From Oscillospiraceae bacterium (GTDB taxonomy: Bacteria; Bacillota; Clostridia; Oscillospirales; Acutalibacteraceae): a DNA stretch of 64,000 nt. Where the stretch lies: the NCBI GenBank assembly GCA_025757685.1, contig CP107220.1:893501-957500 (forward strand). The letters run 5' to 3'. Positions 8,538 through 16,300 of this stretch are shown piece by piece. The notes beneath the pieces are model-generated. The model did no database searches and was not told where the DNA came from. It saw nothing but the letters and a program-made list of their open reading frames with translations. The stretch's first letter is position 1. Every line of letters starts with the position of its first letter. Position numbers and translations under genes: made by a program.

Positions 8538-8569
8538 CCACTGTAATTTCGGTTACAGTGGCTTTTTTT
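8538..8569 (+). terminator. tRNA-Ala terminator
   Basis: Perfect nine-pair stem CCACTGTAA / TTACAGTGG with a six-base loop and seven T residues, directly after the tRNA CCA. Confidence 0.9.
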
Positions 8570-8582
8570 ATTTTCAGTTTTG

Positions 8583-9218
8583 ATGGCTGCATCCGCGCTG
8601 TGTCGTGACCACCCGGAATATGAGAATTATTTTGATATAGAAGAAGTCGTAGAGGGCGACCGCACCACGGCTCTGCGGGCCTGCTACTTTTTGCCCTACG
8701 ACGCAACAGGCGCCGCAGCGGATACCAAGCAGATAAAAGAGGAAATACAGATCTTTGAAGAAGAATGCAATTTGATCGTCAGCGCCATTCCAAAGACCTT
8801 TAGCACCTACGACAAGTACCGCTACCTGGCAGCGGTAATCTCCTTGCGCACCACTTTTGACAACGACTCCGCCGGCGGCAAACCCTCTGCCACCGCCTAC
8901 GGCGCCATTGAGGGCGGGTCGTCCATTTGTCAGGGCTATGCCAGCGGATTTGAATACCTTTGCCGCAAGGCAAATTTGTGGTGCACACAGGTCAGCGGCG
9001 TGTCCCAAGACACCGCCCACGCCTGGAACCTGGTAAAACTGGAAAGCGGCACCTACCATATAGATTTGACCTGGGCCGATGCAGACGGCAACACGCCGCT
9101 GGACCCTGCCTGGCAAAGCTATTTTATGCTGACCCAAGAGGAAATCCTGCTGGATCACCAAATGGACGACGGCACGGTGGCCACCGGCAAAAATCAGCCC
9201 CAAACCGCCGGGCAATAA
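8583..9218 (+). pseudogene. 5'-truncated transglutaminase-like protein gene
   Basis: The frame encodes a transglutaminase-like core with an apparent Cys-His-Asp triad: cysteine in GGSSICQGYASGFEYLC, histidine in DTAHAWNLV, aspartate in YHIDLTWADADG. Family members are normally secreted and carry a signal peptide plus an extra N-terminal region; here the frame opens mid-domain (ALCRDHPEYENYF) straight after the tRNA-Ala terminator. No SD site precedes the possible TTG (8580) or ATG (8583), and the terminator lies between it and the only visible promoter. The simplest reading is a remnant that lost its 5' end next to the tRNA. A translated cytosolic form cannot be ruled out, because the remaining 211 codons are open. 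Confidence 0.6.
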
Positions 9219-9282
9219 GCCTACCCTTGACAAAAGCAAAATACCTGACAAATGCGTAAAAACAGCGCACAAAGAACAAAAC

Positions 9283-9317
9283 GGCACAGTCGTCGAGATG
9301 ACCTCGTCGACTGTGCC
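9283..9317 (-). terminator. Terminator of the PH-domain gene
   Basis: Fifteen-base arms (9283-9297 and 9303-9317) with a single mismatch and a five-base loop; on the minus strand it is followed by GTTTTGTT. Confidence 0.75.
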
Positions 9318-9346
9318 TCTTTAGTTTATGTATGTTTCTGTCGTAT

Positions 9347-9736
9347 TTACAACACAAAGGAAGAAATCAGCGCGCAAATAGTGCGGATGTCTACCTTAGA
9401 CTTAAAGTCAAACTGCAATCGATTGCCGTCATTAAACACCAGCACTAACTCGCTGTCAATGTCCAAAACGCCTGCTGTTTCCACGCCAAAATACTGTATT
9501 TTAGCATAAGGATAAGAGAAGTAAGACACTTTCTTACCGGTCAGTCCTTGCACATTGACCACAAAAATACGCTTATTTGTAAAAATCACCTGATCCCGAA
9601 CCGTCTTAAAGCACTGCACCGCCTGCTCGCCGTTCACAAAGAAACTGGCTACCTCCGAGCGCATATCCGTAACCGGGATCTCCTTTAAGTTCAGCAAATT
9701 AGAGTCACCTAATATGCCGGATGAAATGTTTGCCAT
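9347..9736 (-). CDS. Bacterial PH-domain protein
   Basis: A 129-residue single-domain protein resembling the bacterial pleckstrin-homology family (bPH, YokE/YvbH-like). It shows the alternating strands typical of a PH barrel (EQAVQCFKTVRDQVIFTNKRIFVV, then VSYFSYPYAKIQYFGVET), ending in a C-terminal helix with DIRTICALISSF. No membrane segment or enzymatic residue is seen. SD AGGAG lies before the ATG. It stands alone; function is unknown, and phage-sensing roles reported for some bPH proteins need not apply. Confidence 0.8.
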   Translation of the reverse strand: MANISSGILGDSNLLNLKEIPVTDMRSEVASFFVNGEQAVQCFKTVRDQVIFTNKRIFVVNVQGLTGKKVSYFSYPYAKIQYFGVETAGVLDIDSELVLVFNDGNRLQFDFKSKVDIRTICALISSFVL

Positions 9737-9846
9737 AATTTTATTCTCCTGTCTTTTTTATTTTATTATAGGAGTGATATACACCGTACCGGTGAAAACA
9801 CTTTATAACCAATACACACTGTTAATATTTTGCACTTTTCCCGCCA

Positions 9847-9966
9847 TTACATTTTGAGCGCGGTATGTTCCAAAACGATAAGCATTTTCATCGTCAAGCA
9901 CTTAATACAAACACAGATCAAAGCCAATACTGTTGGCGATAATGAAAAACTAACTTGTTCTGACAT
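9847..9966 (-). CDS. Possible 39-residue small ORF downstream of radA
   Basis: The ATG at 9964-9966 has AGGA upstream and lies 28 bases behind the radA stop. The product would have a hydrophobic middle (VLALICVCIKCL) that could span a membrane. The evidence is only an SD-like site and operon-like position; base composition is AT-rich compared with neighbours, and no family is recognised. The remainder of 9737-9994 shows nothing else. Confidence 0.2.
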   Translation of the reverse strand: MSEQVSFSLSPTVLALICVCIKCLTMKMLIVLEHTALKM

Positions 9967-9994
9967 AAAATTTCCTGCAATTTTTTTAACGTTA

Positions 9995-11371
9995 TCAGTC
10001 TTTCACCGTCAAGGCACTGAATGCGTCGCGAACGGTGCGCACCGGCACAATATCCAACTCTTTTTTTAGTTCCTTGGACAGGGATTTGTAATTATGGAAT
10101 GGGATCACACAGCGCTGGAAGCCCAGGCGACCGGCCTCCTGCACGCGCTGTTCGCAATGGCTGACAGCGCGAATTTCGCCTGCCAAACCGATCTCGCCAA
10201 AGGCCAGCACCTTGTCGCCGATCACCGCGTCCTTCAGCGAGGACACCAGCGCCATTGCCACAGACAGATCCGCCGCCGGCTCGTCCAACCGCAGACCGCT
10301 GACCACATTGATATAAGCATCCATGGTGTTGAAAAAAAAGCCCGCCCGCTTTTCCAATACCGCAATGAGCATTGCCATACGGTTAAAATCAAAGCCGGTA
10401 CTCATACGCCGGGGCGTGCCGAAGCCGGTTGCTGTTACCAATCCCTGTACCTCAGCCAAAATGGGGCGAGAGCCTTCCATGACACAGGCCACACAGGTGC
10501 CGCTGGTGTTCTTAGGACGACCGGAGAGCATCATCAACGAGGGATTTTCCACTTCCAAAAGCCCCTCTTGGGTCATCTCAAACACACCGATCTCATTGGT
10601 GGAGCCGAAGCGGTTCTTCACCCCACGGAGAATACGGTAAGAGTAGTTCCGCTCGCCCTCAAAGTACAGCACCGTATCCACAATGTGCTCCAGCACCTTA
10701 GGTCCGGCAATGGCGCCGTCCTTGTTCACATGGCCTACTACAAAAATAGGGATACCGTAGGTTTTGGCTGTGTGCATAAAAATATTGGTGCACTCCCGCA
10801 CCTGGGTCACGGATCCGGCAGAAGAAGTCACCTGATCGTACACCATGGTTTGAATGGAGTCAATGATCACAATATCCGGCTTTTCGCTGCGAATGGTCTC
10901 GGCAATACTGCCCACATCCGTCTCTGCCAAAATGTATAGACTGTCCGTAGTCACACCCAGCCGATTGGCACGCAGCTTGATCTGATTGGCAGACTCCTCG
11001 CCACTCACATAGAGAATGGTATGGTGCTGTCCCAAGTGCTGACAGGCTTGCAGCAAAATGGTAGATTTACCGATACCCGGATCGCCACCTAAGAGCACCA
11101 GACTGCCCTCTACGATACCGCCGCCCAGCACCCGGTCAAACTCATGAATGCCGGTGGAAATACGCCGCTCCACGTCTTCCGTAATTTCCGACAAACGTTT
11201 TAACGGTCGCGAGACATAACCGCCGCTGCTGCGCTTGGTGCCTGTGGATTTGACCGCCGGGGTCTCCTCGTTCATGGTGTTCCACTCGCCACAGCCAGGG
11301 CACTTGCCGTACCACTTGCCGCTCTCGTAGCCGCATTCGCTGCAAATATACATACTCCTCTGTTTTGCCAT
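9995..11371 (-). CDS. radA: DNA repair protein RadA
   Basis: RecA-like ATPase that promotes branch migration in recombinational repair. The 458-residue protein has an N-terminal C4 zinc finger (CSECGYESGKWYGKCPGC), a RecA core with Walker A GGDPGIGKST and the RadA-specific KNRFG motif, and a C-terminal Lon-protease-like domain (from about residue 290, with the GEIGLAGEIRAV segment). The length is normal. The first ATG is used because GGGGAG lies eight bases upstream. Its start shares one base with the cwlD-like stop (TAATG), implying translational coupling in a cwlD-radA operon. Confidence 0.96.
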   Translation of the reverse strand: MAKQRSMYICSECGYESGKWYGKCPGCGEWNTMNEETPAVKSTGTKRSSGGYVSRPLKRLSEITEDVERRISTGIHEFDRVLGGGIVEGSLVLLGGDPGIGKSTILLQACQHLGQHHTILYVSGEESANQIKLRANRLGVTTDSLYILAETDVGSIAETIRSEKPDIVIIDSIQTMVYDQVTSSAGSVTQVRECTNIFMHTAKTYGIPIFVVGHVNKDGAIAGPKVLEHIVDTVLYFEGERNYSYRILRGVKNRFGSTNEIGVFEMTQEGLLEVENPSLMMLSGRPKNTSGTCVACVMEGSRPILAEVQGLVTATGFGTPRRMSTGFDFNRMAMLIAVLEKRAGFFFNTMDAYINVVSGLRLDEPAADLSVAMALVSSLKDAVIGDKVLAFGEIGLAGEIRAVSHCEQRVQEAGRLGFQRCVIPFHNYKSLSKELKKELDIVPVRTVRDAFSALTVKD

Positions 11372-12072
11372 TACGGTAACTCCCCTGTTTTCATGGTGTC
11401 GCTAAGCCCAGCCAAAATGCAAAAGGCCACGCGGCGCCGATAAACATCCTGTTTTAACTGATTATTTTCTTTTACATTGCTCATAAAGCCGCACTCCACC
11501 ATCACGGAGGGCGCTTTGGCTTTATAAAGCAGATAATAGCTGTCGTCCGACGGCTTGTTCTCCCGACGATTCCCCGGCTGCAAGTGCTGCTTGTCATAAG
11601 CTAAAATATTAGCAGCCAGTGCCTTGCTCAACGGATCGTTCACCGTGTACCAGATCTGCATCCCCCACTGGGAGGTATCGGCAAAATGGTTTTGATGAAT
11701 AGAAACCAGCACTGCGTTATCCACGCTGTTAATATAGTCAAAACGGTTATACAAATCTGAGCGTTTTTTGTCGTCTCCGGCCTTGTAGACCAGGTAGTCC
11801 CCGGTGCGGGTCATAGAGGCGGGTATGCCGCTGATCACCGCAAAAGCATACAAATCCCGGGCAATGGCCAGGTTGATCTCTTTCTCCGCCGTGCCGTCCG
11901 CCGCCACCGTGCCCACATCCATGCCGCCGTGGCCCGGGTCGATGACCAAATTGTAGCGCGCCTTGGGGTACTGCACCGCCGAGGGCACAGACTGCCGCAA
12001 CAGCACTTGCAGAGACAGGCAGGTCACAAACACAAACGCCACGCACAGCGCAGCGGGAAAAACACGCTTCAC
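11371..12072 (-). CDS. cwlD: N-acetylmuramoyl-L-alanine amidase, CwlD type
   Basis: Amidase_3 zinc enzyme that cleaves the lactyl-alanine bond of peptidoglycan; CwlD is needed to make muramic lactam in the spore cortex. The 233-residue product has an N-terminal signal-anchor (AALCVAFVFVTCLSLQVLL) and then the catalytic domain with VIDPGHGGMD (Zn His), NLAIARDL (Zn Glu in the preceding EKEIN), SIHQNHF (Zn His) and VECGFMSN (catalytic Glu). Length and architecture match CwlD better than vegetative amidases, which carry wall-binding repeats. GTG at 12072 (SD GGGTGA) is preferred; GTG at 12081 is possible. The link to sporulation is inferred from the family. Confidence 0.82.
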   Translation of the reverse strand: MKRVFPAALCVAFVFVTCLSLQVLLRQSVPSAVQYPKARYNLVIDPGHGGMDVGTVAADGTAEKEINLAIARDLYAFAVISGIPASMTRTGDYLVYKAGDDKKRSDLYNRFDYINSVDNAVLVSIHQNHFADTSQWGMQIWYTVNDPLSKALAANILAYDKQHLQPGNRRENKPSDDSYYLLYKAKAPSVMVECGFMSNVKENNQLKQDVYRRRVAFCILAGLSDTMKTGELP

Positions 12073-12115
12073 AAAAATCACCCGTACATACTATGCGGGT
12101 ACGTCCTTGCTTATT

Positions 12116-12144
12116 ATTATAACCGCCCGGCGTGCCCGGCGCAA
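12116..12144 (-). promoter_or_regulatory. cwlD-radA promoter
   Basis: Minus-strand TTGCGC (12139-12144), 17-base spacer, TATAAT (12116-12121). The leader contains an imperfect palindrome (12080-12100) that covers the SD site and could hamper initiation. Confidence 0.6.
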
Positions 12145-12151
12145 GTACAGG

Positions 12152-12180
12152 TTGCATTTTAAGACAGACTGGGTTATAAT
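12152..12180 (+). promoter_or_regulatory. Hydroxyacid dehydrogenase promoter
   Basis: TTGCAT (12152-12157), 17-base spacer, TATAAT (12175-12180), 22 bases before the ATG at 12203. Confidence 0.7.
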
Positions 12181-12202
12181 TTGGACAGAAAGGCGTGATT
12201 TT

Positions 12203-13165
12203 ATGAAAATTGTAAATTTAGACGGCTATACCACCAACCCCGGCGACCAAAGCTGGGACTGGATGGGCAACTATGGCGACTATAAGGTCTATGACCGTAC
12301 AACGGCTGACCAAGTGGTAGAACGCGCCAAAGGTGCAAATTTGCTGATTATCAACAAAACCGTCCTTGACCGTGCAACACTGGAAGCATTGCGCCCGGAG
12401 CTGGAATACATTGGGCTGCAATCCACCGGCTACAATGTGGTGGACTGTGCGGCAGCCAAGGAACTGGGTATTACCGTGTGCAACATTCCCGCTTACTCCA
12501 CCAATGCGGTGGCGCAGCTGGTGTTTGCTTTTATCCTGTCCTTTACCAACCAGGTTGCAGTGCATACACAGGCGGTAGAAAACGGTGAATGGTGCCGTTG
12601 CCCGGACTTTTGTTTTTGGAAAACACCGCTGATGGAATTAGACGGCAAAACCTTGGGTATCTTTGGGTTTGGCGCCATCGGGCACAGAGTGGCGCAGATT
12701 GCAGAAACATTCGGTATGCAAGTGCTGGTGTGCACCCCACACGAAAAGCCCCTGGACGGACTGCACAGCACCCGATTTGCAGATGCGGATACGGTGCTGG
12801 CAAACAGCGACATCATCACTTGCCACTGTCCCCTGACACCGGACACCCAGGGTATGATGAACGCGGCGGCCTTTGACAAGATGAAAGACGGCGCGATCTT
12901 TATCAACACCAGCCGCGGACCGGTGGTGGACGAGCAAGCGCTGGCAAACGCCCTAAACAGCGGCAAGCTGGCAGGCGCCGGGCTGGATGTGCTCTCTACC
13001 GAGCCGCCGGCAACAGACAACCCCCTGCTGCACGCAAAAAATTGCCGCATTACCCCCCATATCGCCTGGGCAGCCTATGAGACCCGCGCCAGACTGCTTG
13101 GCATTCTGCAAGCGAATATTGCCGCTTACTTAGACGGCAAACCGCAGAATGTCGTGAACGGCTAA
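12203..13165 (+). CDS. D-2-hydroxyacid dehydrogenase
   Basis: NAD-dependent oxidoreductase of the glycerate dehydrogenase/hydroxypyruvate reductase branch, 320 residues. It has the split catalytic domain, the Rossmann motif GIFGFGAIGHRVAQ, and the family signature INTSRGPVVDEQAL. The catalytic residues expected are R in NTSRG, E in STEPP and H in ITPHIAWA, all present. The open frame reaches back to 11963, but AGAAAGG precedes the ATG at 12203 and the -10 element sits at 12175, so the long start is excluded. The substrate (hydroxypyruvate/glycerate or another 2-oxoacid) cannot be fixed from sequence. Monocistronic. Confidence 0.88.
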   Translation: MKIVNLDGYTTNPGDQSWDWMGNYGDYKVYDRTTADQVVERAKGANLLIINKTVLDRATLEALRPELEYIGLQSTGYNVVDCAAAKELGITVCNIPAYSTNAVAQLVFAFILSFTNQVAVHTQAVENGEWCRCPDFCFWKTPLMELDGKTLGIFGFGAIGHRVAQIAETFGMQVLVCTPHEKPLDGLHSTRFADADTVLANSDIITCHCPLTPDTQGMMNAAAFDKMKDGAIFINTSRGPVVDEQALANALNSGKLAGAGLDVLSTEPPATDNPLLHAKNCRITPHIAWAAYETRARLLGILQANIAAYLDGKPQNVVNG

Positions 13166-13185
13166 ACCCGGTATCGAACAAAAAC

Positions 13186-13215
13186 AACACCCTCGACCAA
13201 ATGGTCGAGGGTGTT
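13186..13215. terminator. Bidirectional terminator
   Basis: Perfect 14-pair stem (13186-13199 with 13202-13215), T-rich on both outer sides; it ends the dehydrogenase on the plus strand and the sialidase/peptide operon on the minus strand. Confidence 0.9.
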
Positions 13216-13228
13216 TTCTATGCTTAAA

Positions 13229-13339
13229 TTAGAACTCCGTGCCGGGATTTTCCTTATCCGGGTCCGTGGTGCTCTGGCTCAGTGCTGTTTGGGCGGTGAA
13301 CCACTCTACATCTAAAGTCGGAGTATCGTATGCTTTCAT
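13229..13339 (-). CDS. Small 36-residue peptide behind the sialidase
   Basis: A short gene not reached by usual length cut-offs. Its ATG (13337-13339) follows a strong GGAGGA site by about eight bases and lies 17 bases after the sialidase stop; a bidirectional terminator follows. The peptide begins MKAYDTPTLDVEWFTAQTAL and ends in the acidic, hydrophilic TDPDKENPGTEF. It has no signal peptide, membrane segment or cysteine. Good SD, tight spacing and a shared terminator argue that it is translated as the second gene of the sialidase operon. I do not recognise the family with certainty; a leader or signalling peptide is conceivable but unproven. Confidence 0.65.
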   Translation of the reverse strand: MKAYDTPTLDVEWFTAQTALSQSTTDPDKENPGTEF

Positions 13340-13356
13340 TCTATTGTCCTCCTTCT

Positions 13357-16300
13357 TTAGTTAACTGCGGAAACAACGCCGTTTACGCACTGATAAATAT
13401 CACCATAAACCACAAAGGGTACCTGGGTGTTCATACGGGAAGTACGGTAGCTCACATACATACGCATATAATGGCTGCCCGTATCGCTGCCCTTCTTGGT
13501 CATGGTAAAGGTGCCGGAATTGGGACTGTCTGTCCAGTTGGCAACATTGCGGGACACAACCGTTGTCGCACCGTCGCCGCCCTTCACAAGAGTGTCCTTT
13601 CCATTCTTAGTGGCGGAGTAAATCACACCCACCTCCAAGACGGTCACATCTGCACCGGCAGAATAATCACAGGACATGGTAAACTTTTTGTCTGCAAAGA
13701 AGCCTACGCCATTCAAAGCCGGCGTGCCGCTCTCTGCCTGCTCCTGCAAATTTTTGGGCAGATCATTTAAGCTGGCGTATGCCGAGTAAGTGGTATCCGT
13801 ATTGGCGCTGAACAGGGTAACATTCTGCCCGTAGGAAGCCAAAGTCTCCACACCGTTTACGGTACGGGTCCAGTACACTGCGTTGTCAGAGGTCAGCTCT
13901 AAGGGTTTGTTGATACCCGGTGCGGTGTACTGGGTAGCGCCGTTAATCAAGGCGTTGGCAGCCGTGCCGCTGTTGCTGACGGTGTAGTTCACATCCACGC
14001 CGGTGCGTGTACCTTTCTGCACAATCTGCGCAACCTGACCCGCCGGAACCTGATGGGTGCCTTCGCTCCAAGTCCAACCGGTAAAGGTGTACTTGGGGGA
14101 ATCCTTGGCGGTAATCACTGTATCGCCCACCGTTACGGTGTTGCCCTTTACAGTTACACTGGTGGCGCCCTCAAATGCGCCCAAAATTGTGCCAAAGTAG
14201 TCGGCAACAATCACATTGGGTCTGGTGGCAGTGGTCACCGTAATGGTGGTATCCTGCTGAACCAGCAGCGACAACTGATAATTGCACTTGGCAAGGTCAA
14301 TCTTTGTATCGCCGTTTGCCGTATGCACAACGCAAACGGTATCCTGAGACTTGTAAGCAGAGAAATCCAAATGGGCAATGGTGCCGTAGTAATACAGCGT
14401 TTTACCCTCTTTCGTTTCAAAGGCATTGCCGTTGACGGTGCAGGCAACGGTAAAGGTGCGGCCGCTTTCGGAGGATTCGCCTACATTCATATTACTCAGC
14501 AAATCCGTAGTAAAGCCGTCTACCGTACCCTGCTGGGCAGCAGGTACATTCACATAATCCTTGCCGTTGTAGGCTTTATAAATGGTACCGTTGCCGTTGG
14601 TTACCGTATTGGTAATGGCGGTACCGCCGTCCGGGAACGCGGTGCGGTCGATGGTGGCGCTGATGCTGCGGGCAGATTCATAGGCGCTGGCGTCTGCGGC
14701 AACCACAAGGCCGGAGTTTTTCAGCTGGGTTGCGGTTTCGTCAATTTGGGTTTGGGTGGTCTTTTCCGCAGAATCGGGACCTACGGTAAAGCCTGCCACA
14801 TTATTTCTGCCCTTTTCCGGATACTGCGCCAGCAAATCCGTACCGGCTTTATAGGCATTCTTAAAGTTCTGCCAGCTGTCCACCGTGTACTTATTCTGGT
14901 CTGTATCGGTTACATTGCCGGCAAAGCCCTTGTCATAAGCCGCCTTGTTCTGCTCTACCACCTTTTCCAGCTCCGTAAAGTCTGCACGCTTGGTCAGGCC
15001 GGTATAAGTAGAATCCAAAACCGTACCCACATCCTGGGTGGTCTCGTCTGTGGTCAGCAGGGTGTAATTGTTCAGGTATGCCTCTGTGTTCAGCAGCGCA
15101 GTGGTGTACTTGTCCCAAGTCTCCTTGGTGTAGTCCGTGGACACACGCACCTTGCTCACCGCTTCATTATATGGCGTGCGTTCGTTGCTCTTGTTGCAGA
15201 CCTTTACACGTAGGGTCAAACCCAGGTTTAAATAGTTCTTAACAGTATTTGAAATCAGGCCGGATTTCTTAGTATTCGTGCAATAAGACTGAGTCTCAGC
15301 CAACACAGACTGCTCTTCCTGCTGATTAGGCTGCACGGAAGATGTGCCGGTTATGGTCTGATACTGTTTAACACCGGCACCCATGGTGTAATTGTCAAAG
15401 TAAATACGATCGGCAGAGAAGCCGGTACCGGTCACATAGTTCAGAGAATCTGCAGACGGGAAAGAAACCGTGCTGCTGTCTGTACGGGAACCGCTACTCT
15501 TCATAGGCACATAGGCCAGCTTAAAGGAATAACTGGTGCCGTCTGCATTATTCCGGGTAATACCTGCATTTGAATCACTACTCATATCATAATAGTAGTA
15601 CGCAGATACCATTGAGTTGTCTTTCACTTTAAGACAATTATCTCCACTGGCTTTCTTGTAGTTGTCAGACAGACCGGCAATTTTATCACCGGCACTAGTA
15701 GAATACAAATTTCCGCGGGCTGATCCCCAGCTATCTTCAAAAGTTAAAGCATTCGCATCTTCGATATTATACGCATTTTCGATACCCATTGTGCCGGTGT
15801 AATTTTTTCTGTCAGTATTACCATAAGAATCCTCTGCCACATATATAGCGCCTAAAGCAGAAGACGCAACGACTACATTTGTGTACAAATTCTGTGTACC
15901 AACAGAGTGCCCCGCTACCGGGTTAGAAGCCACATACAGCTTATCCGTCTGGGTCCAAATATTGCCGTCCGTATCCGTCAGATTGGTCTCAATGGTGACC
16001 GTTTCGCCTTTGTTATAATTTGCATACTCGGCAGTATCTGCAATATGCAAAGTGCCGCTGAGCTTACCGTGCGCATAGTTAATATTCGCAGCGGAATCCT
16101 CCACACACTTTATGCCGGTAATGGTATAACGACTGTCATTAACCGTATAATGGGTCTCTTTTTCGCCGGCCTGGGAACCGTCGGAAATCAAAGAGCCGCA
16201 ATACATATACGGCTGCCCCTTACGGGAAGCATCACCGTGGGTATAAATCACCGGGTCATACTTAACCACACCGGTCACAGCCAAGTCGCCGTCCACAACC

